The notes under the pieces were generated by a model. It saw only the letters and a program-made list of their open reading frames with translations. It was not told the origin of the DNA and did not search any database. Both the position numbers and the translations under genes were made by a program. From the NCBI GenBank assembly GCA_046328125.1, contig JAXLXF010000011.1, forward strand, positions 62,001-126,000: a stretch of 64,000 nt of DNA, given 5' to 3'. This document shows positions 1 through 7,017 of this stretch, in pieces. The DNA is from JADZEM01 sp046328125. Lineage in GTDB: Bacteria > Chloroflexota > UBA6077 > JACCZL01. How positions within the stretch are numbered: position 1 is the first letter of the stretch; every line of letters starts with the position of its first letter.

Positions 1-500
1 ATCTCGTTCGAAGCGTGGTCGCTGGCTTCGACACCCAGGCGCCCCGTCACCAGCTGCGGGTGGACGTGCCAGACCACTGGCTCGCGGTGCTGGCCGACCC
101 CGAGCGAATCCATCAAATCCTCGGCAACTTGCTGACGAACGCGATCAGCTACTCGCCGAATGGCGGCGAGATCTGCGTGCGCGCCCGACAGGTGGGCGCC
201 CGGGTTCGGGTGGAGATCGAGGACCACGGCATCGGGATGGCGGCGGACGACCAACGGCGGGCGTTCGACCGGTTCTATCGTGCTAGTGAGGGCCGCTCGT
301 TGCGCGAGCAGGGCAGTGGCCTGGGGCTGGCGATCGTCAAGGATCTGGTCGAGGCGCACGGCGGCACGGTCGGGGTCCAGAGCCAGGTGGGCGTGGGGTC
401 CACCTTCTGGTTCACCCTCAGCGTGGCCGACGAGGGCATCGCCGGCCAGGAGCTGCCCGCTCGCTCGTCCACCGTGGCGCCGGCTGCGCCGTCGTTCTAG
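1..500 (+). CDS. Sensor histidine kinase, C-terminal ATPase domain (5' truncated by window edge)
   Basis: The reading frame is open from the left edge, so only about the last 165 residues of a histidine kinase are present. They form a HATPase_c (Bergerat) fold. The N box is NLLTNAISYSPNGG, the G1/D box is EDHGIGM, and the G2 box is GSGLGLAIVKDLVEAHGG, all intact, so the domain should bind ATP and phosphorylate a His in the missing upstream part. The protein ends in a short Ala/Pro-rich tail. The next gene downstream encodes an HD-GYP protein, but the gap of about 250 bp argues against a tight operon. The cognate response regulator and the sensor domain lie outside the window. Confidence 0.9.
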   Translation, partial: LVRSVVAGFDTQAPRHQLRVDVPDHWLAVLADPERIHQILGNLLTNAISYSPNGGEICVRARQVGARVRVEIEDHGIGMAADDQRRAFDRFYRASEGRSLREQGSGLGLAIVKDLVEAHGGTVGVQSQVGVGSTFWFTLSVADEGIAGQELPARSSTVAPAAPSF

Positions 501-618
501 GCGCGCGTAGCTGCCAACCGGCCCACGGTTGGGAAACGGGGAGGCGCCGCGAAATCGTGACCCTGGAGCCCGTCCCGCGTTGGCGCACGCTTACGTTGCT
601 TATGTGCGGCAGACGCGA

Positions 619-631
619 GTGACGCGGTCAC
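619..631. promoter_or_regulatory. Short inverted repeat GTGAC-GCG-GTCAC, possible operator
   Basis: A perfect 5-bp inverted repeat with a 3-nt spacer lies about 120 bp upstream of the HD-GYP gene, in an otherwise featureless intergenic stretch of about 250 bp. The position fits an operator, but the arms are short enough to occur by chance. Confidence 0.2.
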
Positions 632-748
632 GTCGCTGTGGACGACGCGAGCGGGTCGGCGCGGCAAGAAGTGTCAAACCTCGCTACAATGAGCAGACCT
701 GGATGTCGATCCGGGGACATGGGTGCGCGGCGTAGAATGGCCAGGACG

Positions 749-1558
749 ATGCCGACGGACGATCTCGAGCTCAGGGTGGTGGTGTCTCAAGGGCTGGAGG
801 AGCTGCCGCGCGTCTATGCCCAGGCGGAGACGTACGCCGAGGAGCTCCATCAGCTCTACCTCCAGCGTCAGGCGGCCGAGGCCGAGCTCGCCCGCAAGGT
901 CGAGGAGCTCGAGCGCTCTCACCAGCAGCTGCTCGCCTACGCCACCGACCTTGGCGCGCTGAACAGTCTCCTGAAAGCGACGTATCGGCAGACGCTCGAA
1001 GCGCTCGGGCGGGCGGTGGACCGCCGCGACGGCATGACCGGCGGGCACTGCGTTCGAGTGGCGGAGTACAGCCGCATCCTCGGCGAGCGCATCCTCGGGG
1101 TGCGCCCACAGCCGCTGCAAGTGCTGGAATACGGAGCCTTGCTCCACGACGTCGGCAAGATCGCCGTGCCAGACGCGATCCTCCGCAAGGACGGGCCGCT
1201 GACGGACGAGGAGTGGGCCATCATGCGGGAGCATCCGTGCCGAGGCCACGAGATCCTGTACGGCATCGGTTTCCTGACGGAGTCACTGCCGATCGTGCTG
1301 CACCATCACGAGCGATTCGACGGTAAGGGCTACCCCGACGGTATGGCTGGCGAGCAGATCCCGATCGGCGCGCGGATCTTCTCGGTGGCGGACGCCTTCG
1401 ACGCGATGACCGCGGATCGCCACTACCGGCGAGCGCTCTCCCTGGACGAGGCGGTGGGCGAGCTGACGCGCAACAGCGGCACCCAGTTCGACCCCGAAGT
1501 GATCGCGGTGCTGCACGAGGTGGCCGACGAGCTGTACGCCCGGCGGGATCACGAGTAA
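749..1558 (+). CDS. HD-GYP domain protein, probable cyclic-di-GMP phosphodiesterase
   Basis: About 269 residues. Residues 20-80 are predicted coiled coil (heptad-rich, QRQAAEAELARKVEELERSH), followed by a complete HD-GYP domain. The metal-binding HD pair is in LLHDVGKI (about residues 131-138) and the signature HHHERFDGKGYPDG lies near 185-198. HD-GYP proteins with these residues hydrolyse cyclic di-GMP, so the enzyme is probably active. It lacks a receiver domain and membrane segments; the coiled coil is probably its dimerisation or partner-binding part. The start at 749 is chosen because AGGA lies just upstream; in-frame starts at 638, 689 and 737 have no better ribosome site. The stop codon lies at the edge of a heptamer repeat. 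Confidence 0.88.
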   Translation: MPTDDLELRVVVSQGLEELPRVYAQAETYAEELHQLYLQRQAAEAELARKVEELERSHQQLLAYATDLGALNSLLKATYRQTLEALGRAVDRRDGMTGGHCVRVAEYSRILGERILGVRPQPLQVLEYGALLHDVGKIAVPDAILRKDGPLTDEEWAIMREHPCRGHEILYGIGFLTESLPIVLHHHERFDGKGYPDGMAGEQIPIGARIFSVADAFDAMTADRHYRRALSLDEAVGELTRNSGTQFDPEVIAVLHEVADELYARRDHE

Positions 1559-1636
1559 CGAGTAATGAGTAGCGAGTAGTGAGTAGCGAGTGGAGACGAA
1601 ACTCACTCGCTACTCGCTTCTCACTACTCGCTACTC
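1556..1636. repeat. Heptamer-type palindromic repeat (GAGTAGC family), copy 1
   Basis: Degenerate tandem units of the type GAGTAGC on the left and their complement on the right. A 17-bp perfect inverted repeat is formed by 1567-1583 and 1620-1636. It fills the whole gap between the HD-GYP gene and panE and supplies the stop codon region of the former. The same unit appears inside the kinase genes at 23.4 and 25.9 kb. It could fold into an mRNA hairpin or act as a terminator, although no T tract follows. Confidence 0.8.
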
Positions 1637-1648
1637 CCGGAGGGCTTC

Positions 1649-2575
1649 ATGCGCATTGCGATCATCGGGGCTGGCGGCGTCGGCGCGTACCTGGGCGTGC
1701 TGCTGGCGAACCGTGGTGACGACGTCTTCCTGATCGACCGTGGCGAGCACGTCAGGGCGCTGGCCGCCGAGGGCGTCTACGTCCACAGTCGAGCGCGCGG
1801 CGAGCTCCATGCGACGCTGCCGGCCACGGACGACCCGTCCACCGTCGGGCCGGTCGATCTGGTGCTGTACTGCGTCAAGACGTACGACAACGACGCCACG
1901 ATCCCGACCCTGCGCCCGCTGTTCGGAGCCGGGACCAGCATCCTGACGGTGCAGAACGGCGTCGGCAACGTCGAGGCGCTGGCCGAGGCGTTCGGCGCTG
2001 GCGCGGTGCTTGGCGGGGCGCTCACCGGTGGCGGCACCAGGGTCGGCCCGGGCCAGATCGAGCACGTGCTGCCCGTCGAGGCGGAGACGCTCGACCTGGG
2101 CGCGCTGGACCCGGCTTCGGCGTCTCAGGCCGAGGCCGCGCGCGCGGTCCTGGCGCCGACCGGTCTGACCGTCGCGCTCGTCTCGGACATCCAGCGCACG
2201 CTGTGGATCAAGATGCTGGCGATGGCATCACTGGCCTCGGTCGGGTGCCTGACGCGGCTCGGGACGGCGGCCTGGCGGGAGCATCCGCCGACGCGTGCGT
2301 TGTACGCGCAGCTGGTGCAGGAGGCGGCGGCGGTCGGCCGGGCCGAGGGGCTGGACGTGGACGATGCTACGGTGGACTGGGCGCTGACCCAGCCGGACCG
2401 TCTCGGGCCGGCCCACCGCACCTCGATGGCCGCGGATCTCGACCGGGGCGTCCGGATGGAGGTCGAGGCGATCCAGGGCGAGGTCGTGCGGCGGGCGCAT
2501 CGTCACGGCCAGCGCGTGCCGACCTTCGAGATGGCGTACGCCGTCCTCCAGCTCCTGGACAGCCGCGCCAGCTGA
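1649..2575 (+). CDS. 2-dehydropantoate 2-reductase family protein (ketopantoate reductase, PanE-like)
   Basis: 308 residues, the usual length for ApbA/PanE proteins. The N-terminal Rossmann fold has the nucleotide motif IGAGGVGAYLG (about residues 5-15), and the C-terminal all-helical half contains the LWIKM segment typical of the family. The family reduces ketopantoate to pantoate with NADPH in pantothenate synthesis, but many paralogues act on other 2-keto acids, so the substrate is not certain. The ATG has a GGAGG site 8-12 bp upstream. The last 38 codons (from 2456) are repeated about 946 bp downstream, on the far side of a toxin-antitoxin pair, so the present C-terminus may have been acquired together with that island. 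Confidence 0.85.
   Translation: MRIAIIGAGGVGAYLGVLLANRGDDVFLIDRGEHVRALAAEGVYVHSRARGELHATLPATDDPSTVGPVDLVLYCVKTYDNDATIPTLRPLFGAGTSILTVQNGVGNVEALAEAFGAGAVLGGALTGGGTRVGPGQIEHVLPVEAETLDLGALDPASASQAEAARAVLAPTGLTVALVSDIQRTLWIKMLAMASLASVGCLTRLGTAAWREHPPTRALYAQLVQEAAAVGRAEGLDVDDATVDWALTQPDRLGPAHRTSMAADLDRGVRMEVEAIQGEVVRRAHRHGQRVPTFEMAYAVLQLLDSRAS
2456..2569. repeat. 114-bp direct repeat, left copy (3' end of panE)
   Basis: This segment of the panE-like gene recurs at 3402-3515. I count four substitutions over 114 bp; three are synonymous and one gives Val to Ala. The two copies flank the toxin-antitoxin module like the ends of an island inserted at the 3' end of a gene. Confidence 0.9.
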
Positions 2576-2750
2576 AAGATGCTGACCAAGCCACCGGGGT
2601 CTGAGAAGGCGTGTCGATGAGCCTCCATCGGCTACAGAGAGCTGAGTCCCTGGTCCCTGGCTCGTGCGCGTAGCGTGCGCCCCATGATGCTGATCCAAGG
2701 GAGCCTGCCGTCCTCTTCAGACGTTTACTCTATGGATGTCACCGAGGTGC

Positions 2751-2779
2751 TTGACACGGGCACGCGTTGTGCCGATGAT
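2751..2779 (+). promoter_or_regulatory. Promoter of the toxin-antitoxin pair
   Basis: A consensus -35 element TTGACA at 2751-2756 is followed after 17 bp by GATGAT (4 of 6 matches to TATAAT). Transcription would begin near 2786, just ahead of the AGGAGG ribosome site of the first gene, giving a very short leader. Confidence 0.5.
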
Positions 2780-2798
2780 TGAGGCAGGAGGGCCGAAG

Positions 2799-3005
2799 AT
2801 GTTGCCCAAGGCAAGCCTGACTCCTGAGCTCCTGAAGCGTGAACTGGAGCGTCTGGAACAGGAGTATGGAATGTCCTCCTTCGAGTTCTACTCGCGCTTC
2901 CACGAAGGGACGCTTTCGGAGCAACGTGATTTCATGCGCTGGGCCTGGCTCTGTGCCGTGGCGATGCGTCAGGGACTGCTTTCCTTTGCCCCTTCGTACG
3001 CCTGA
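2799..3005 (+). CDS. Small protein upstream of TumE-like toxin, probable antitoxin
   Basis: 68 residues. ATG at 2799 has a consensus AGGAGG site 7 bp upstream, which favours it over ATG 2772. The protein is charged and helical (TPELLKRELERLEQEYGMSS, then EFYSRFHEGTLSEQRDFMRW). I do not recognise a DNA-binding motif. Its position directly before a TumE-family toxin gene, 6 bp away, is the usual antitoxin position, and small proteins with a similar YGMSS-EFY pattern accompany this toxin family. The antitoxin call rests on context. Base composition is lower in GC than the neighbours, consistent with acquisition. Confidence 0.6.
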   Translation: MLPKASLTPELLKRELERLEQEYGMSSFEFYSRFHEGTLSEQRDFMRWAWLCAVAMRQGLLSFAPSYA

Positions 3006-3011
3006 CGCGAG

Positions 3012-3395
3012 GTGTTGTCTGCCGCTGACCAGATTGACCACCTGGCAATTGCCCTGGTCAATTCAGGCGGAGCGCTTCTAGAGGGGTCGAACACGACCGT
3101 CGCCGAAGATGATCTCTCTGCGTATACGGAAATCGGTTTCCAGTATCCGAGCGGTCACCGTCTTTACGTGACGTTGACCATTGATGTCACGTATGGCTAT
3201 CCCGCCTGGGCGCTCTATGCCTACCAGTTCCAGGACGGTGACGGTCGCACAGTCTTTCGCTACGACAACTGGCCACACTACAGGGAGCTCGAGACGTTCC
3301 CGCATCACAAGCATGTCGGCCCCGATGAACGGATTGAGGCACATACACAGCCTTCTCTAGCTGCAATCATCAGGGAAGTGAGTCAGTACGTCTGA
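3012..3395 (+). CDS. TumE-family (DUF6516) toxin-like protein
   Basis: 127 residues from a GTG start six bases after the preceding stop. The ending HHKHVGPDERIEAHTQPSL followed by AAIIREVSQYV is the pattern of the DUF6516/TumE toxin family (toxin partner of TumA-type antitoxins). The central part is beta-rich with aromatic residues (YAYQFQDGDGRTVFRYDNWP), again like that family. Mode of action is not established from the sequence. The pair is enclosed by 114-bp direct repeats of the panE 3' end, which suggests it arrived as a small island. GC content is visibly lower than in the surrounding genes. Confidence 0.7.
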   Translation: MLSAADQIDHLAIALVNSGGALLEGSNTTVAEDDLSAYTEIGFQYPSGHRLYVTLTIDVTYGYPAWALYAYQFQDGDGRTVFRYDNWPHYRELETFPHHKHVGPDERIEAHTQPSLAAIIREVSQYV

Positions 3396-3401
3396 CGAAC
3401 C

Positions 3402-3521
3402 ATGGAGGTCGAGGCGATCCAGGGCGAGGCCGTGCGACGGGCGCATCGCCACGGTCAGCGCGTGCCGACCTTCGAGATGGCGTACGCCGTCCTCCAGCTC
3501 CTGGACAGCCGCGCCCAGTAA
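3402..3521 (+). pseudogene. Duplicated C-terminal fragment of the panE-like gene
   Basis: An intact 39-codon frame beginning at the Met that corresponds to Met270 of the panE-like protein and ending in a different stop (TAA instead of TGA). It matches the end of that protein with one Val-to-Ala change. It is followed at once by a hairpin that looks like the original panE terminator, so this copy may be the ancestral gene end, displaced by the island. It is unlikely to be expressed as a separate protein. Confidence 0.8.
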
Positions 3522-3528
3522 CGTCAAA

Positions 3529-3555
3529 CCCCCTCGCCCGGTGCGGGCAAGGGGG
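3529..3555. terminator. Hairpin terminator between converging genes
   Basis: CCCCCTCGCCC pairs with GGGCAAGGGGG (one mismatch) around a 5-nt loop. There is no T tract on the plus strand. It sits between the duplicated panE tail and the converging GGDEF-like gene. Confidence 0.55.
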
Positions 3556-3580
3556 TCGGGCGTCAGAAACCGCTGGCGGA

Positions 3581-4726
3581 CTAGCTCTGGTGGTCGGCTG
3601 CCGTTGGCGTGATCGGCTCGGTGGCGGCGCGGCGACGGATCCGCGTGGTGGAGCGCCGGCCAGCCACCGGCAGGCTCGACATCTCGACACCGTACACCGC
3701 GAACGGCCGCTCCGCCTGCGAGGCCGCCGAAACCGCGTCCTCGCCCATCTGGAGCAGATCCTCGATGCTGCCTTCCTGGCCCACCACCGGCGCCACGCCG
3801 ACCCGCAGCGTCACACCAGGATGCTCGGAGACGTGGGCGCTGACCCGTCGCGCCACCACCACGGCGCCGAGCTCGGCCGTGTCTGGCAGCAGCAGGTCGA
3901 ACTTGCCGTCGCCGTGATGGGCGACCACGTCCACCACGCGGCTGGAGCTCACCAGCAGCGCGCCGACCTCGCCGAGCACCTGGGCGCTCTCTTTCGGACC
4001 GAGGTTGGTGCTCACCATCTCCCAGTGCTCGATCTCGACGCGGAGGAGCGTCAGCGGGTGGCCGTACCGATGGGCTCGGGCCAGCTCGCGATCGAAGAGC
4101 AGGCTGGCGTGCGACCAGCGCAGCACGCCCGCGTCGTCGTCGACCGGCTGCATCTCGTCGATCATACGCCGGTCGTTCACCTTCTCCTCTTGCTCCTGGC
4201 GGCAGGCCATGCCGTACCGATCCGCCGCGAGCCCAGTCACGATCACGCCGATCGCGCCGGCCAGCCCCGGCAGCAACGCCGACGGTGCGTCGAGGGCGAT
4301 CATCGCCAGCTGGCCGATGGCGGTGACGGAGGTCAGCGCGATGGCGGCCCAACGGACCGGCCGCGCGACGCCGAGCACGACGACCAGTGCAAGACCCATC
4401 AAGCCGATCCAGGAGAGCATCCCCGGCACGCCGAGGAACAGGCAGAGGCTGGTCGCCGCGGTGACCAGTGCGAGCACCGGACCAGAGGTGACGAACTGTC
4501 GTGAATCCGTGAGCGTCTGCGCCACGCCGACCATCCTTTCAGCCAGGGTAAGCGGACGCCCCCCGGACTCCTTTGTCGCGCCGGCAGCCCCTCGACGCCA
4601 GCGTGCTGCCCACGCCGTCTCGTTGGCCGCCTTCTTGAGCAGCTCGGCACGCATGCGCTGCTGATAGCGCAGCACCAACGCGCCGGCGTCTTCCTCTCGG
4701 GTTATGGTCCCTGTCGAGACAGCCAT
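3581..4726 (-). CDS. Membrane protein with degenerate GGDEF domain
   Basis: 381 residues from ATG at 4726. The order is: a charged cytoplasmic N-terminus (1-75), about four membrane helices (80-170), then a GGDEF-like domain (200-355). The signature that should read GGDEF is HHGDGKF (about 270-276), so the catalytic and metal-binding residues of a diguanylate cyclase are not conserved. The preceding fold elements (FDRELARAHRYGHPLTLLRV) are typical of the family. It is probably an inactive, sensory or scaffold member. A tail rich in Arg, Thr and Ala follows. The gene converges on the TA island and lies near an HD-GYP gene, so a link to cyclic-di-GMP signalling is plausible but inferred. Confidence 0.75.
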   Translation of the reverse strand: MAVSTGTITREEDAGALVLRYQQRMRAELLKKAANETAWAARWRRGAAGATKESGGRPLTLAERMVGVAQTLTDSRQFVTSGPVLALVTAATSLCLFLGVPGMLSWIGLMGLALVVVLGVARPVRWAAIALTSVTAIGQLAMIALDAPSALLPGLAGAIGVIVTGLAADRYGMACRQEQEEKVNDRRMIDEMQPVDDDAGVLRWSHASLLFDRELARAHRYGHPLTLLRVEIEHWEMVSTNLGPKESAQVLGEVGALLVSSSRVVDVVAHHGDGKFDLLLPDTAELGAVVVARRVSAHVSEHPGVTLRVGVAPVVGQEGSIEDLLQMGEDAVSAASQAERPFAVYGVEMSSLPVAGRRSTTRIRRRAATEPITPTAADHQS

Positions 4727-4955
4727 CCTGATGTCACTCGCACCCGGTCTCGGCGATCCTCGCGCAGCCCGTTCGCCACGCGTCTGGCGGCCTGTTCCGG
4801 CCCTGGCAGGCTGGGAGGCGCGCCGCCCTCGGAACCGGCACGCGCCACCTGGATGGGGATCGGCGCGCAGGTCCAAGAATCGTCGTCACTAGAAACAACG
4901 CGCCGCCGTGGTCCCGAGTGACGCATCCTGGAGACGACCTATGAGCGCGCATCGA

Positions 4956-5465
4956 TCAGGTCGTGGCCGACGCATAGGTGTAGCTGACCGCCCCTCGATT
5001 CACGAACATCGCGTCCGCCTGCACCTTCCAGCGCGTGCTGTGCTGCGAGGTCAGACAGGCGTCCGTCAGCGGGACGAAGAAGCGGCCCGTCACGTCCTGC
5101 TCCAGCGCCGTCAGTGGCACGTGCTCGTGGTTGGTCACATAGAACGATCCCGTGACGACGTACGGCCCAATCGCCGCCTGGATGTGAAGCGGACGCTTCT
5201 CGACGTAGCCCAGCCGGACGATGCGAGGCGCGAGCAGTACTGACGTGCGCGGGATCATGACCAGGATCTGATTCCGTTTGATGCGCACCGTGTCGAGCCA
5301 GGCTGGCGGGGCTTCGGCGTGCAGGCTGGCGCTCCAGGCGTTGCTCAGCTGGATGATGCCGCCGTTCACGCCGTTGAGGAGGTCGATAGGCCGCTGCCCC
5401 TCCTCGGAGCGCAGGTCACCGCGAACGATTTGATGCTCCAGATACATTTCGAGCGTGACAGCCAC
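4956..5465 (-). CDS. Conserved-looking hypothetical protein
   Basis: 169 residues if started at GTG 5465, which has GGAG 7 bp upstream; an ATG at 5549 would add 28 residues of low-complexity Arg-rich sequence. The body appears beta-rich, with the segments YLEHQIVRGDLRSEEGQRP, DLLNG, and near the end RFFVPLTDACLT. I recall similar I/VRG...FIPLTDA patterns in unnamed Chloroflexota proteins, but I cannot assign a family with confidence. There are no membrane segments, signal peptide or catalytic motif. It is a monocistronic minus-strand gene facing the luciferase-like gene upstream. Confidence 0.6.
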   Translation of the reverse strand: MAVTLEMYLEHQIVRGDLRSEEGQRPIDLLNGVNGGIIQLSNAWSASLHAEAPPAWLDTVRIKRNQILVMIPRTSVLLAPRIVRLGYVEKRPLHIQAAIGPYVVTGSFYVTNHEHVPLTALEQDVTGRFFVPLTDACLTSQHSTRWKVQADAMFVNRGAVSYTYASATT

Positions 5466-5687
5466 CGTAGTCTCCAGCTCTACACCACTCGCCTGTCGCT
5501 CACGACGAGCCAGCAGGCCCCGTCGTCCACTGGTGGAAACGAGGTACATGCGACCGGCGGGACGGCGGACCGATGCGCTCGAACGCGAGCCGGCGCCAGC
5601 ATCGCGTGACGGACGCCGACGGGATGTGGTAGCACTCTGCTCGATTCAGCCGGCGGATCGCGGTCGCAGAAAGGCGCGGGACAGAGC

Positions 5688-6869
5688 ATGCATATCGGAC
5701 TGTATAGCTGGGCAGGCTGTCTTATCGACGACGCGGGCATGGATGGCCCCGACCCGTATGGCCGACGGTACGCACCGGAGAAGTACGCCGAGGGTTACCT
5801 GGCCCTGTTCGACTTCGCGAAGCTGGCCGACGAGGCCGGCTACGACAGTTTCTGGCTGACCGAGCACCATTTCCAGCGCGAGGGGTACCAGATCATCCCG
5901 AACGTGGTGCTGGTCAGCACCGCGCTGGCCCAGCACACGAAGCAGATCAAGTTTGGAGCGTTCTTCCACCAGACGCCGATCTGGCACCCGATCCGGCTGG
6001 CCGAAGACCTCGCCATCGCGGACATCATGACCGGCGGCCGGATACTGTTCGGGACCGGGCGCGGATCGGTCCAGCGCGAGATGCCGATCTTCGGAGCCAC
6101 CTTCGGGCGGGGCGGCGACGCCGACGACGTGGCGAACCGCGACCTGTTCGAGGAGCAGATGACGCTCCTGAAGCTGGCGTGGTCGTCGGACGAGTTCAGC
6201 TACCAGAGCAGGCGCTACACGGTCCCGGCGCCCGGCTTCCTGAACACTGGTAACCCGGCGACCGGCCGCCCGTGGGACAAGGTCACCCTGGTGCCGCGCC
6301 CGGTCCACCAGATCCCGATCTACCAGGCGGTGACCTCGGAGCCGACCTACCATTACGCGGCGAAGGAAGGGCACGTCGGCATCTTCACCTTGGGGAATCG
6401 GTCGCTGTTCGCGCCGCGCTGGGCGCGGTTCGCCGAGTTGGTCGAGCAGTACCAGGGGCGCAAGGTGCGCGGCACTGACCGGATGGTCGTGGTGCAGGCC
6501 CACATCGGCGACACGCGCGAGCAGGCGTTCGCGCGGTTCCGCCCCGCCCACGACGAGCGGAATCGGTTCCTCGGCGCCCAGCGACCGATCGGCGGCTATT
6601 TGGACGAAGAGGGCAAGCCGTTCGGCTTCGGGCGGCTGCCGACGCTGGAGGAGTCGGTTGGGCAGCATGGCTGGTTCGTCGGCACCGCCGAGCAGGTCCG
6701 CGACGGGCTGGTCGAGGCGATCACGACGTACGGCATCGAGCAGCTAGCCGTCGAGATCGCGTTCGCGGGCATGTCGAAGACGCTGATCGAGGAGCAGATC
6801 GCGGCGTTTGCGGCGGACGTCCGCCCGGCGCTGGAGCGGGCCTCGCAGGGGAGCGTCTCGGTCAGGTAG
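5688..6869 (+). CDS. Luciferase-like monooxygenase (LLM class flavin-dependent oxidoreductase)
   Basis: 393 residues forming one bacterial-luciferase TIM barrel. Characteristic segments are the N-terminal DFAKLADEAGYDSFWLTEHH, the RLAEDLAIADIMTGGRILFG strand-helix, and GTGRGSVQREM at the flavin phosphate site. The family binds FMN or F420 and oxidises small organic substrates; which cofactor and substrate apply here is not visible. Start ATG 5688 has a GGGACAG-like site. A second, more distant member (19.8-21.0 kb) lies in an operon with a hydrolase, so the genome probably uses several of these enzymes for degradation of organic compounds. The gene ends before a long GC-rich palindromic repeat. 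Confidence 0.88.
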   Translation: MHIGLYSWAGCLIDDAGMDGPDPYGRRYAPEKYAEGYLALFDFAKLADEAGYDSFWLTEHHFQREGYQIIPNVVLVSTALAQHTKQIKFGAFFHQTPIWHPIRLAEDLAIADIMTGGRILFGTGRGSVQREMPIFGATFGRGGDADDVANRDLFEEQMTLLKLAWSSDEFSYQSRRYTVPAPGFLNTGNPATGRPWDKVTLVPRPVHQIPIYQAVTSEPTYHYAAKEGHVGIFTLGNRSLFAPRWARFAELVEQYQGRKVRGTDRMVVVQAHIGDTREQAFARFRPAHDERNRFLGAQRPIGGYLDEEGKPFGFGRLPTLEESVGQHGWFVGTAEQVRDGLVEAITTYGIEQLAVEIAFAGMSKTLIEEQIAAFAADVRPALERASQGSVSVR

Positions 6870-6874
6870 AGATG

Positions 6875-7017
6875 CCCCTCACCCCCCGCCCCCCTCTCCC
6901 GTGCGCGGGAGAGGGGGAGCCAAGAATTGACGCCCCCAGATTCCAGATGTTGGGGAGGCTGATACCAGCAGTCTCCCCCTCGCCCGCGCACGGGAGAGGG
7001 GGGCGGGGGGTGAGGGG
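6875..7017. repeat. GC-rich REP-like palindromic element (family B), copy 1
   Basis: Two long complementary arms, about 6875-6919 and 6971-7017, each of C/G runs around a CTCTCCCG-type core, are separated by about 50 bp of ordinary sequence. The element can also form smaller hairpins within each arm. Related copies are at 12.66 and 18.5 kb. It lies directly between two genes and its right end overlaps the proposed GTG start of the next gene. Confidence 0.8.
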
